Source: Alteribacter populi (GTDB taxonomy: Bacteria > Bacillota > Bacilli > Bacillales > Salisediminibacteriaceae). From it: a DNA stretch of 64,000 nt. The stretch lies in assembly GCF_002352765.1 (NCBI RefSeq), contig NZ_KZ293963.1, positions 1,696,368 to 1,760,367 on the forward strand. The letters are read 5' to 3'. The notes beneath the pieces were generated by a model, which saw nothing but the letters and a program-made list of their open reading frames with translations, ran no database searches and was not told the origin of the DNA. Below are positions 24,762-34,900 of this stretch, one piece after another. The position numbers and the translations under genes are program-made. Position 1 is the first letter of the stretch; every line of letters starts with the position of its first letter.

Positions 24762-26514
24762 ATAGTACGCTCGCTATGCCTTTATAAATGTTTCCGTGGC
24801 TGCCGTCAACTGTAATCTCATCACCATCATTAAAAAGCTCTGTAGCGTTGTCGACGCCAACAATGACCGGAATACCGAGGTTTAGTCCAACGACTGCGGC
24901 ATGAGAGGTGAGACCTCCATGCTCTGTAATAACGGCAGAAGCTTTTTCGAAAGCAGACATCATATCACGATCTGTATTTGTCGTAACTAAAATCGCGCCA
25001 TCTTCCATTTTTTCAATGGCTTCACTTCCATCTCGTGCTATGACAACTTTACCTGCACGGGATTTACGTCCAATTCCCTGACCTTTAGCTGCAACTTCAC
25101 CGACAACGTGAACTTTCATTATATTCGTTGTGCCTTTTTCGCCTACGGGAACTCCAGCAGAAATGATCACTAAGTCTCCATGACTTACAAGACCTGTTTT
25201 CAAAGATTCTTCAACAACTGTGGAAAGCATTTCGTCCGTTGTTGTAGCTGTTGGTCCAATTTGTGGATGAACACCCCATACAAGACATAAAGAACGACAA
25301 ACTCGTTCACTAGGGGTAACCGCTACGATCGCAGACTTCGGACGGTATTTCGATACCATACGAGCTGTATGACCACTTTCCGTCGCCGTTAATATCGCAG
25401 TTGAATTGAGATTTAACGCTGTATGAGCAACAGATTGACTTATGGAATCGGTAATCGTGTGTTCACTTTCTCGACTACGTTTACGAAGAATATCCTCGAA
25501 CTTCAATGCTGTTTCTGTTTTTTTGGCAATGTTATTCATCGTTAATACTGCTTCAACTGGATACGTTCCTGCGGCTGTTTCTCCTGATAGCATTATCGCA
25601 TCTGTACCATCAAAAATCGCATTCGCTACATCACTAGCTTCCGCTCTCGTTGGTCTAGGATTACGTTGCATAGAATCAAGCATTTGTGTAGCGGTAATGA
25701 CCGGCTTTCCTAAACGATTGCATTTTTTAATGAGTTCCTTTTGTACTAACGGAACATCTTCTGCCGGGATTTCAACACCTAAATCTCCACGGGCAACCAT
25801 AAGCCCATCTGAAACCTCGAGAATTTCATCGATTTTATCGACGCCTTCTTGGTTTTCGATTTTAGGAATAATTTGAATATGCGTTGCGTCATGCTTTTCA
25901 AGAAGCTCGCGGATTTCCAACACATCTGAAGCGCGGCGGACAAAAGATGCTGCGATAAAATCAACATCTTGTTCGATACCAAAAATAATATCATTAGCGT
26001 CTTTTTCAGTTATCCCTGGAAGATTTACACTAACTCCCGGAACATTAACACCTTTTTTATTTTTTAATACGCCACTGTTTACAACTTCAGTAACAAGTTC
26101 GCCATTCCCGATTTCTTTTACTTTCAGTTCAATGAGGCCATCGTCTAATAATAACGTTGAACCAACTTGTACATCGTCGATCAGGCCCGGGTAAGTGACC
26201 GAAATTTTCTTCTCATTTCCGACCACCTCTGTCATGGAGACTACGACTTCAGAACCTTGTGTGAGTTCTGCTTCGCCACCTTCAACCGTTTGCGTACGGA
26301 TCTCAGGACCTTTTGTATCTAAAAGAATCGCTACTTTTTTTCCGAGCTTTTCAGATGCTTCACGGATATTTTGGATTCGCGCACCGTGTTCCTCATAGTC
26401 TCCGTGTGAGAAGTTTAACCTGGATACATTCATCCCTGCTGCAATTAAACTTGAAAGCTTCTCTATCGTTTCACTTGCGGGTCCAATCGTACAAACGATT
26501 TTCGTTTTTCTCAT
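24760..26514 (-). CDS. pyk: Pyruvate kinase with C-terminal PEP-utilizer-like domain
   Basis: Pyk makes pyruvate and ATP from phosphoenolpyruvate and ADP. I use ATG 26514 behind GAGGAGG, giving 584 residues (585 in B. subtilis). The catalytic barrel has KTKIVCTIGPAS, DTKGPEIRT, IPKIENQEGV, MVARGDLGVE and MLSGETAAGTYP. The last 110 residues form the extra domain typical of Bacillus and Geobacillus pyruvate kinases, with GGLTSHAAVVGLNLGIPVIVG, which resembles the phosphohistidine domain of PEP-utilizing enzymes. It follows pfkA, and the two are probably one operon. Confidence 0.97.
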   Translation of the reverse strand: MRKTKIVCTIGPASETIEKLSSLIAAGMNVSRLNFSHGDYEEHGARIQNIREASEKLGKKVAILLDTKGPEIRTQTVEGGEAELTQGSEVVVSMTEVVGNEKKISVTYPGLIDDVQVGSTLLLDDGLIELKVKEIGNGELVTEVVNSGVLKNKKGVNVPGVSVNLPGITEKDANDIIFGIEQDVDFIAASFVRRASDVLEIRELLEKHDATHIQIIPKIENQEGVDKIDEILEVSDGLMVARGDLGVEIPAEDVPLVQKELIKKCNRLGKPVITATQMLDSMQRNPRPTRAEASDVANAIFDGTDAIMLSGETAAGTYPVEAVLTMNNIAKKTETALKFEDILRKRSRESEHTITDSISQSVAHTALNLNSTAILTATESGHTARMVSKYRPKSAIVAVTPSERVCRSLCLVWGVHPQIGPTATTTDEMLSTVVEESLKTGLVSHGDLVIISAGVPVGEKGTTNIMKVHVVGEVAAKGQGIGRKSRAGKVVIARDGSEAIEKMEDGAILVTTNTDRDMMSAFEKASAVITEHGGLTSHAAVVGLNLGIPVIVGVDNATELFNDGDEITVDGSHGNIYKGIASVL

Positions 26515-26619
26515 TAATGATATCCTCCTCAAATCAATCATGGTTCTTATTTACTGCAGGAGAGCCAGGACGCATGGGTCCTAGCTCAGTATATATGATT
26601 CATACACATTGATGTAAAA

Positions 26620-27579
26620 TTAAATAGAAAGCTCTTGTGAAAGTCTGTACATTTCCTGATCAATTTCATGCTTGCGCGATAACGCGTCTTCAATTGAGTG
26701 AGAGACAATTTTATTACTTTCAACCCCGACCATTTTTCCTGCTTGTCCGTCAAGCAATAATTCTATTGCTTCTGCACCTAATCGACTGGCAAGCACTCGG
26801 TCTGATGCTGTTGGAGATCCACCGCGCTGAATATGTCCTAAGACAGTGACTCGGGTTTCAAATCCTGTTTTCTTATGAATTTCTTTTCCGATATCAACGC
26901 CAGACCCTACACCTTCAGCTACAATTATAATACTATGCTTCTTTCCTCGCTCAGCTCCACGCTTTAAACGGTCAACTATATCGTTCATGTTATACGTTAC
27001 TTCAGGAATTAAGATCGTTTCTGCACCATCAGCCAAACCGGACCAGAGAGCAAGATCCCCTGCATCTCGGCCCATGACTTCGACGACGTATGTACGTTCA
27101 TGGGAAGTTGCCGTATCTCTAATTTTATCAATCGCATCAATTACCGTATTTAATGCGGTGTCAAAACCAATCGTATAGTCTGTTCCAGCGATATCGTTGT
27201 CGATCGTTCCCGGAACACCAATTGTAGGGAAACCATGTTCTGTTAATTTTTGGGCACCCTGGAATGATCCATCTCCTCCAATTACAACCAGACCTTCGAT
27301 CCCGAACTTGTTTAATTGTTCTATACCCTTTTTCTGTCCTTCTAATGTCTTAAATTCTTCGCACCTTGCTGTGTAGAGAACTGTCCCACCCCTGTGGATG
27401 ATATCTCCTACAGAGCCGAGCTCCATTTTCTTAATTTGGCCATTGATCAACCCTGCATATCCTTGATCAATACCGTACACTTCTAAGCCATGAAAAATGG
27501 CTTTACGAACAACTGCACGTATGGCTGCGTTCATCCCTGGGGAATCCCCACCGCTTGTTAACACTCCAATGCGCTTCAT
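26620..27579 (-). CDS. pfkA: ATP-dependent 6-phosphofructokinase
   Basis: PfkA phosphorylates fructose 6-phosphate, the committed step of glycolysis. Start at ATG 27579 gives 319 residues, the same length as in B. subtilis; two earlier ATG codons are too close to GAGGTG or lack one. GVLTSGGDSPGMNAAIRAVVR and GGDGS bind ATP. TIDNDI holds the catalytic aspartate, and LGHIQRGGSPTASDR is the effector/substrate region. It precedes pyk by about 105 bp. Confidence 0.97.
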   Translation of the reverse strand: MKRIGVLTSGGDSPGMNAAIRAVVRKAIFHGLEVYGIDQGYAGLINGQIKKMELGSVGDIIHRGGTVLYTARCEEFKTLEGQKKGIEQLNKFGIEGLVVIGGDGSFQGAQKLTEHGFPTIGVPGTIDNDIAGTDYTIGFDTALNTVIDAIDKIRDTATSHERTYVVEVMGRDAGDLALWSGLADGAETILIPEVTYNMNDIVDRLKRGAERGKKHSIIIVAEGVGSGVDIGKEIHKKTGFETRVTVLGHIQRGGSPTASDRVLASRLGAEAIELLLDGQAGKMVGVESNKIVSHSIEDALSRKHEIDQEMYRLSQELSI

Positions 27580-27743
27580 TCGTTTCATTCACCTCTTTTA
27601 CGTACTTTTTCATCATTTTAATGCTTTTATGTGTAAAGAAAACCTATAGGCTCTTCCAAAGTGCGATTAAATCTCACCCAAGAACACGAAATAGCTTTTC
27701 TTATACTTTCCTAGATTGGTTTTTATACTCATGAACACCATTT

Positions 27744-27772
27744 AAAATAACACTTTAAATTCGCAATGACAA
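27744..27772 (-). promoter_or_regulatory. Candidate sigma-A promoter of pfkA-pyk
   Basis: The minus strand reads TTGTCA (27767-27772), a 17-nt spacer and TATTTT (27744-27749). It is the best match in the gap between accA and pfkA, but the -10 is imperfect. Confidence 0.4.
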
Positions 27773-27792
27773 TAGAGATCAGACGTCAAACA

Positions 27793-27824
27793 AAACAGCC
27801 GTCCCAAAGAGGGAAGGCTGTTTT
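27793..27824 (-). terminator. Terminator of accDA
   Basis: AAAACAGCC pairs with GGCTGTTTT through an inner CCC/GGG stem. On the minus strand the second arm ends in TTTTGTTTG. It follows the accA stop by 3 bp and separates it from pfkA. Confidence 0.8.
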
Positions 27825-27826
27825 CC

Positions 27827-28804
27827 TTAATTAACGCCAATGGTACCGTTTACATTGTCATATTGGCCAATTTTATTAAATTTTTCATAGCGTTTTTCAA
27901 CGTATTCCTCTCCTTGGAAACCACTAAGTTGTTCAAGTGCTTTCTGGAGGGTTTCATCAATAGCCTTTGCTTGCTGCTCTAAATCACGGTGAGCTCCTCC
28001 ACGAACCTCTGGAATGATATCATCGATAAGTTCTAATTCCTTAAGGTCCGGGGCAGTAATTTTCATCGTTTCTGCTGCTCGTTGTGCCTGTCCAGCATCT
28101 TTCCATAGTAAAGCTGCGGCCCCTTCTGGTGAGATAACCGAATAAGTCGAGTTTTCGAGCATATAGATGCGATCGCCAACTCCTAAAGCAAGGGCCCCAC
28201 CACTTCCGCCTTCACCAATAACGATACAAATGATAGGCACTTTCAAATCCGCCATCTCGATTAGGTTCCGTGCAATGGCTTCACTTTGCCCACGTTCTTC
28301 TGCAGCGATACCTGGATAAGCCCCTTTAGTATCAATGAAGTTTATAATGGGACGATTAAATTTTTCAGCTTGTTTCATAAGCCTTAACGCTTTGCGATAT
28401 CCTTCAGGGTGAGGCATACCGAAGTTTCGGCGAATGTTTTCCTTTGTTCCTTTTCCGCGCTGGTGACCGATAACCGTAACCGGCTTCCCGCGATACTTCG
28501 CAATTCCACCAACGATCGCTTCATCATCCCCATACAATCGATCTCCGTGAAGTTCAAGGAAATTGGTGAATAACTGGTTGATGTAATCTAACGTCGTAGG
28601 ACGCTGGCTGTGACGTGCAAGTTGTACACGATTCCAAGGGCTTATATTTCCATAGATATCTTCTTCAAGCTGTTCTAATCTAGTTTCTAGCTTTTCAATT
28701 TCACCTGAAAGATCGATGCCTTTTTCTGATGTAAAGGCTTTTAGTTCAGCTATTTTATGTCGTAATTCTGTAATTGGTTTTTCAAACGGTAGTTCCTCTG
28801 CCAT
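27827..28804 (-). CDS. accA: Acetyl-CoA carboxylase carboxyltransferase subunit alpha
   Basis: AccA pairs with AccD to move the carboxyl group from biotin to acetyl-CoA, making malonyl-CoA for fatty acid synthesis. The 325-residue product has VTVIGHQRGKGTKENIRRNFGMPHPEGYRKALRLM and IVIGEGGSGGALALGVGDRI, standard for the alpha subunit, and an N-terminal coiled-coil stretch (KPITELRHKIAELKAF). The ATG follows GGAGGTGTAATC and is 2 bp after the accD stop, so translation is coupled. Confidence 0.97.
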   Translation of the reverse strand: MAEELPFEKPITELRHKIAELKAFTSEKGIDLSGEIEKLETRLEQLEEDIYGNISPWNRVQLARHSQRPTTLDYINQLFTNFLELHGDRLYGDDEAIVGGIAKYRGKPVTVIGHQRGKGTKENIRRNFGMPHPEGYRKALRLMKQAEKFNRPIINFIDTKGAYPGIAAEERGQSEAIARNLIEMADLKVPIICIVIGEGGSGGALALGVGDRIYMLENSTYSVISPEGAAALLWKDAGQAQRAAETMKITAPDLKELELIDDIIPEVRGGAHRDLEQQAKAIDETLQKALEQLSGFQGEEYVEKRYEKFNKIGQYDNVNGTIGVN

Positions 28805-28806
28805 GA

Positions 28807-29676
28807 TTACACCTCCTTTTCTTCACTCTCGTTTGTTGAGTGGATGCTCAAAATCGTCTCAAGAGTATCCTTTAATTCTTTCCTTGGAACAACTCGGTCA
28901 AGCTGGCCGTGCTTAAGTAAAAACTCCGCAGTCTGGAAGTCTTCAGGCAATTCTTGACGAATTGTTTGCTCAATAATTCTTCTGCCAGCAAAACCAATCA
29001 TGGCCCCAGGCTCAGCAAGATTGAAGTCTCCTAAAGATGCAAAGCTCGCAGACACCCCACCTGTCGTAGGATGGGTCATAATTGAAATGAACAAGCCGCC
29101 TTCATTGCTCAATTTATTTAACGCTGTACTTGTTTTCGCCATTTGCATTAAACTGAACACGCCTTCTTGCATTCTTGCCCCACCAGACGCTGCAAACATA
29201 ATAAAAGGCATGTCCTCATCAATCGCGCGCTGAATCGCTCGTGTAATCTTTTCTCCTACAGCCGACCCCATGCTCCCCATACGAAAGCGGGCATCCATTA
29301 CTCCGATAACTGCAGGATAACCGTTGATCTTCCCTTTCCCTGTAACAACCGCTTCATTTAACCCTGTCCTCTCACGGTCGGCTTGAGACTTTTCAAGATA
29401 AGAAGGAAATTCAAGAGGATCCTTTGCAATCACCCCTTGGTCAAACTCCTCAAATGTACCATGGTCGAAAACCGAATCCATACGGTCGTAAGCACTTAAT
29501 CTGTGATGAAAGCCACATGATTCACATACACTAAGATTCTTTTTCAATTCTTTTGTATACATAATGCTCTTACATTGCGGACACTTCGTCATTAAGCCTT
29601 CAGGAACTTCCTGCTTCGCTTCCTCAGAAGGTATAGTTGCGTACTTTTTTTTCTTTGAAAACAAATCCCGTAACAC
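28807..29676 (-). CDS. accD: Acetyl-CoA carboxylase carboxyltransferase subunit beta
   Basis: AccD is the zinc-bearing partner of AccA. The zinc ribbon uses C32, C35, C51 and C54 (CPQCKS, CESCGF). GSMGSAVGEKITRAIQRAIDEDMPFIMFAASGGARMQEG and THPTTGGVSASFASLGD form the crotonase-like acetyl-CoA site. The start is GTG at 29676, 5 nt after GAGGTG, giving 289 residues, about the usual size. In B. subtilis accDA also precede pfkA-pyk. Confidence 0.97.
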   Translation of the reverse strand: MLRDLFSKKKKYATIPSEEAKQEVPEGLMTKCPQCKSIMYTKELKKNLSVCESCGFHHRLSAYDRMDSVFDHGTFEEFDQGVIAKDPLEFPSYLEKSQADRERTGLNEAVVTGKGKINGYPAVIGVMDARFRMGSMGSAVGEKITRAIQRAIDEDMPFIMFAASGGARMQEGVFSLMQMAKTSTALNKLSNEGGLFISIMTHPTTGGVSASFASLGDFNLAEPGAMIGFAGRRIIEQTIRQELPEDFQTAEFLLKHGQLDRVVPRKELKDTLETILSIHSTNESEEKEV

Positions 29677-29820
29677 GTTTTCACCTCATTTATCTAAGTC
29701 CTAGTTTCTTCATTTTTATAGTAAACGACAGACTGTAGATGACGTAAATTTTTTCCATCATACCATTGTCGTTGTTATCATTTCAAGGTGGTTCGTTCTT
29801 CGTATATCATCAACTTAAGG

Positions 29821-30486
29821 CTAAAAACGACTATTTTCGAGGTGATTCCTTAAAGATTCTACAGCTAGTGGTTCATCATTTTGATTGATCGCTTCATAAA
29901 TAGCTGTATGTTCATGAATCGCATCTTCAGCCCGGCCCTCTCTGGCCAGCGATTCTTTAAGTGCAACCTTACTGTATTCCACTAACGGACGCCATATATT
30001 TAACATTAAACGATTATGACAAGATTCAACAAGCGCCTTATGAAACAAGTAATCTTCTTCTGCTGGAATCTCACCTTTTGACAATACCTGTTTTGACTGC
30101 TCTATTATTTTACGTATTTTTTCAAGTTGTCCATCATTTGCCCGGGTACATGCTAGACGGACAGCTTCAATCTCAATTATCCGCCGTGTCTCTGTTACGT
30201 CCTGACGTGCCTTTGTATCTCTTAAAAAGAAGCCTGCTAAAATTTCTGCAAGACGATGGCCACCTGCTCGTTGAATAAAGGTCCCTTCTCCTTTTCGTGT
30301 CTCAATTAAATCAAGAAGTTCCAGGGCACGAAGCGCTTCTCTCACTGACGAGCGACCTACCTTTAATCGCTCAGCGAGTTCTCGTTCGGAGGGCAGTTTA
30401 TCCCCCGGTAAAAGCTGATCAGCGTGAATAATCTGATCCAGCTCTTTTAATATATTAAGATAGACCTTGTTACCCGTTAAGGTCAT
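29821..30486 (-). CDS. FadR-type GntR family regulator
   Basis: The 221-residue protein has a GntR winged helix (residues 10-70: LLPGDKLPSERELAERLKVGRSSVREALRALELLDLI) and a FadR-type FCD domain. ETRRIIEIEAVRLAC, FHKALVESCHN and HTAIYEAINQND hold the usual metal-binding residues of acid-sensing FCD regulators. ATG 30486 follows AGGTGG; an in-frame GTG 9 nt earlier overlaps that site. It sits between malic enzyme and accDA on the same strand. Control of malic enzyme or accDA, with an organic acid as signal, is plausible but only inferred from position. Confidence 0.85.
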   Translation of the reverse strand: MTLTGNKVYLNILKELDQIIHADQLLPGDKLPSERELAERLKVGRSSVREALRALELLDLIETRKGEGTFIQRAGGHRLAEILAGFFLRDTKARQDVTETRRIIEIEAVRLACTRANDGQLEKIRKIIEQSKQVLSKGEIPAEEDYLFHKALVESCHNRLMLNIWRPLVEYSKVALKESLAREGRAEDAIHEHTAIYEAINQNDEPLAVESLRNHLENSRF

Positions 30487-30520
30487 GAAGTCCACCTGCT
30501 TTCATCCGTAAATAGGAAGG

Positions 30521-30568
30521 GGAGTTCAGAATATCGAACCCATCCAAAAAATGGGGCCTCCGAACTCC
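30521..30568 (-). terminator. Hairpin downstream of malic enzyme
   Basis: GGAGTTC pairs with GAACTCC over a loop that holds a second stem (CCCAT/ATGGG). It lies between malic enzyme and the GntR gene. No clear T run follows, so termination may be partial; it could equally be an operator for the adjacent GntR regulator. Confidence 0.4.
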
Positions 30569-30581
30569 TAAAACATTCACA

Positions 30582-31826
30582 TTAATCGTTAGTTTCATCA
30601 ATCATCGTTAGCTGTTTTGTTTTCTTTTCAACAGCCTCAGGATCTACTTTCCTCCTGGCAACGCCTGTTTCCATCGCTGCTACCGCTACACTTTTTGCGA
30701 CTGCAGGTGCTACTCTTGCGTCAAAAGGTACTGGAATAACATAATCAGCGTTTAACTTATCTTTTGGAACAAGAGCTGCGATTGCTTTTACAGCCGCTAC
30801 CTTCATTTCCTCATTGATATGAGTAGCATACACGTCAAGCGCACCACGGAAAATCCCTGGAAAAGCTAACACATTGTTCACTTGGTTCGGGAAGTCTGAT
30901 CGCCCGGTTCCAATTACACTTGCTCCAGCTTCTTTTGCCGCTTCCGGCATAATTTCTGGGTTAGGGTTTGCCATCGCAAAAATAATCGGATCAGGATTCA
31001 TGCTTTCCACCATTTCTTTCGTAAGAGCTCCCTCAACGGAAACGCCAACGAAAACATCAGTGCCTTCAACAACATCAACAAGCTCCCCTTCAAGCTTATC
31101 TTTGTTCGTTACTTGAGCCATTTCATGTTTTAAATCATTCATCCCAAATGAACGTCCCTCGTAGATCGCTCCTTTTGAGTCGCACAAAATAATGTCTTTA
31201 CAGCCCATGCTCAAAAGAAGCTTAATGATCGCAATGCCTGCTGCACCTGCACCGTTGACAACAACTTTAATTTCAGCCATTGATTTACCGGTTATCTTAA
31301 GAGCATTTAACAGACCTGCTGCTGTTACAATTGCTGTGCCATGTTGATCATCATGAAAGACAGGAATATTCATTTCTTTTTTCAACCGCTTCTCTATTTC
31401 AAAGCATCTTGGTGCTGCAATATCTTCAAGATTGACGCCTCCAAACGTAGGTTCCATCAGCTTTACGGTTTCCACAATTTGAGTCACATCGTTTGTATTT
31501 AAACAAATAGGAAAAGCATCTACACCGGCAAATGACTTAAAAAGAACTGCTTTTCCTTCCATTACCGGTAGCGAAGCTTCAGGTCCAATATTTCCAAGCC
31601 CTAGAACAGCAGTTCCGTCTGATACCACAGCAACCATATTACCTTTCATTGTATATTCGTAAACAGATTGCGGATCTTCGAAAATGGCTTTACATGGTTC
31701 TGCAACTCCTGGTGAATAGGCTAAGGATAAATCATCAGCATTTTTGACGGCTACTTTTGATACCGTCTCAAGCTTTCCTTTATTCACACGGTGCATATGT
31801 AGTGCTTCCTCTCTTAATGTCGCCAT
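30582..31826 (-). CDS. ytsJ: NADP-dependent malic enzyme
   Basis: Malic enzyme converts malate to pyruvate with release of CO2 and NADPH, linking the TCA cycle to biosynthesis. The 414-residue product is the short bacterial type like B. subtilis YtsJ (410). It has LSLAYSPGVAEPCKAI, VEDAIAAP-like metal-site sequence (LEDIAAPRCFEIEKRL), VFHDDQHGTAIV and the Rossmann segment VVNGAGAAGIAIIKLL. The ATG follows AAAAGGGAGTGGG. It lies downstream of dnaE and upstream of the GntR gene. Confidence 0.94.
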   Translation of the reverse strand: MATLREEALHMHRVNKGKLETVSKVAVKNADDLSLAYSPGVAEPCKAIFEDPQSVYEYTMKGNMVAVVSDGTAVLGLGNIGPEASLPVMEGKAVLFKSFAGVDAFPICLNTNDVTQIVETVKLMEPTFGGVNLEDIAAPRCFEIEKRLKKEMNIPVFHDDQHGTAIVTAAGLLNALKITGKSMAEIKVVVNGAGAAGIAIIKLLLSMGCKDIILCDSKGAIYEGRSFGMNDLKHEMAQVTNKDKLEGELVDVVEGTDVFVGVSVEGALTKEMVESMNPDPIIFAMANPNPEIMPEAAKEAGASVIGTGRSDFPNQVNNVLAFPGIFRGALDVYATHINEEMKVAAVKAIAALVPKDKLNADYVIPVPFDARVAPAVAKSVAVAAMETGVARRKVDPEAVEKKTKQLTMIDETND

Positions 31827-31913
31827 TCTCCCACTCCCTTTTCATTTCGATTTTTAGTGGTCTGACCACTTTCAAACAACTTCCATTATAACAAATCCTA
31901 TTCGGATATACAC

Positions 31914-34900
31914 CTATTCTTGTTTTAGGATGATATTTTTTTCTCCAAGTAACACTTCCAACCTAGACAAAAGATTCTTATTAGCAGAGACGTTCCATTC
32001 ACTCGGCAATCGATAAACCTTTTTCTTATTTTCGTCGTATAATACGACCTGTACATCACCAGGGTCATCTTGAAGCAATCGTTTTAAGCGGTCTTTGTAG
32101 CCTGAGTCCTGATGATTTTGATCGATCTTGACATACAGAATAAAAGATTTAACTTCATTGTTAGCTTTAGCTATCACCGATTCAATCGATGTCATTTTAT
32201 CAGCATGAATTTTCAACTGTCCTTTGTGAGTCCCGATTGTGCCTTCCATGAACACAAGTTGGTCTTTTTCAACCATTTGTCTATACTTTTCAAAGGTTTT
32301 AGGAAAAAAAGTAATTTCCATTTCACCTGTTTCATCAGAAAGGATCACAAAAGCCATTTGATCACCTTTTTTTGTTTTAATTACATTCACATCTTCAACA
32401 AGGCCTGCTAACCGGACTTTTCCTCCCTCTCGACCATCGTCAGCAATCAATTTGATTGACTTGCGATCATAAGAGGTAAGATGATCGAGATAAGGATGAA
32501 GTGGATGATTTGACGCATAAAAACCGAGGATTTGCTTTTCAAACGAAAGTGCCTCTTGCTCGCCAAATGGCGGAACATCAAAGTACTCCGGTTTTTCCAG
32601 ATCTTCTTTAAATAAAGCAGTTTCGTTCTGCTGTATGAAATTACGAGCCTTTTCTCCAAACTCTATTGCTGAATCAAGATTGGCTAAGAGTCCTGCGCGG
32701 TGAATGCCAAAATCATCACACGCACCAGAAACAATCAAAGCTTCCAACGCTCGTTTCGGGAGTACCTTTGCCTCAATTCGTGAGCATAAATCAAACAAAT
32801 CCTTAAACACACCATTTCTTCTTTCCTCTAAAATCGCCGTTACCGATTGAATACCAACATTTTTAATTGCTTTAAGTCCAATCCGGATTGTCTTACCCGA
32901 AGCGGAAAAGCGTGCACCACTATCATTCACTGAGGGCCTTTTGACTTCAATGCCTTTTTTTCTCGCTTCAGAAAGATACTCGGCCATTTTTTCATGATGG
33001 TGCAATACACCTGACAATAGAGCAGTCAAAAATGAAGTATGAAAGTTCGCTTTTAAATAAGCTAATTGATAGGCTATAACGCTATAGGCAACGGCGTGAC
33101 TCCGGTTAAAACCGTAATCAGCAAAGCGTACAATTAAATCGTAAACGTGATTAGCCTCCCGAAGCTCATACCCTCTTTTTTGGGCACCGGACGTAAACTG
33201 GTCTCTCGCTTCTTCGAGAACTTCACGTTTTTTCTTTCCTACTGCTCTTCTTAAAATATCCGCTTCTCCAAGTGTGAATCCCGCCATTTTTGACGCAATT
33301 TGCATAATTTGTTCCTGGTATATCAGCACGCCATAAGTTTTATCTAAGATCGGCTTCAAATCATTGTGCGGATAAGTTACAGGTTCCTGACCATGCTTAC
33401 GACGGATGTAAACTGGAATGTTTTCCATTGGACCAGGACGATATAAAGCGTTGACAGCCACAATATCTTCAAATTCCGTTGGTTTCAGTCTTTTTAAAAC
33501 ATTGCGCATACCTGTTGATTCTAATTGGAAAACGCCACTCGTATCTCCTTCACTTAGTAATTGAAAGGTTGCGACATCGTCAAAGGGAATCGTTTTTATA
33601 TCCACCGCCTTTTGATAATCTTCCTGAATCAGTTGTACGATACTTTTCATGAAGTTCAAATTCCTGAGCCCTAAGAAATCCATCTTTAACAAGCCAAGCT
33701 CTTCTAGTGTGCCCATAGGGTATTGGGTCACTTTCAAGCCGTCGTTACCGGTTTGAATGGGGATCACTTCGGTGAGTTTATGTTCACTAATGACAACTCC
33801 CGCTGCATGAATCGAAGTATGTCTTGGCAGCCCTTCGATTTCCATTGCGACAGATAAAAGCTCCTGAAGATCATCGTTTTCTTGAACCAATTTTTTTAAT
33901 GATGGGGTTTCTTTTAACGCATCAGTGAGAGTAACATTCGGCTTAGATGGAATCAACTTTGCCACACGGTCTATGAGACGCTGATTTACACTCAGCACCT
34001 TGCCTACATCTCTTATCGCCGCTTTTGCAGCTAACGTACCAAACGTAATGATTTGTGCTACATAACATGCCCCATATTTACTTGCAACATAGTGAATCAC
34101 TTCGTCTCGCCTGTCGTCAGGAAAATCGATATCAATATCAGGCATGGACACGCGTTCAGGATTTAAAAACCGTTCAAACAAAAGTTCATATTTGATCGGG
34201 TCTACATCAGTAATTTCCAAGGCATACGCAACGAGTGATCCAGCCGCAGAACCTCTCCCAGGACCCGTTAGTATTCCCTTTTCATGTGCATAAGCCATAA
34301 AGTCCCAAACGATGAGAAAATAATCCTCATAATGCATGTCATTAATGACAGAAAGCTCATAGTCAAGCCGCTTCCAAACCTCTTTATCTGGTACAGAGCC
34401 GAATCTTTTTACGACTCCCTCCTCACATCGTTCGCGGAGAAATGCGATGGCGGACTTGTCTGATGGAACAGGGTATTTCGGCAATACTTGATTTCCGAAT
34501 TCAATCTCAACATTACATTGCTCTGTAATTATTTCTGTATTCTTGCATGCCTCTGGCCAAGCTTCAAACAAGGCTTTCATTTGTTGTGATGATTTCAAAT
34601 AATATTCATCGGATGATACAATTTCAGGAAGTTCTTCGAGTGTCTGTCCTCTACCAATAGCCTGAACAACTCGGTGCGCCCTTCCCTGATTAGCTGTTAC
34701 AAATTGGACATGGTTACTCGCCACAAACCTTGGATTTTCTGTTGTTTGCTTTTTCCATTCATTTAAATCAAGAAGCAACTGTTTTTCTTCAGCTCGGTTA
34801 TGCTGTTGTAGTTCAATATATACATTGATTTCACCAAAAGTACGTTGCAAGTTTACTAAAGCTTCATCCGCTCTGTATAAGCCACCCTCTTTAACTCTTT

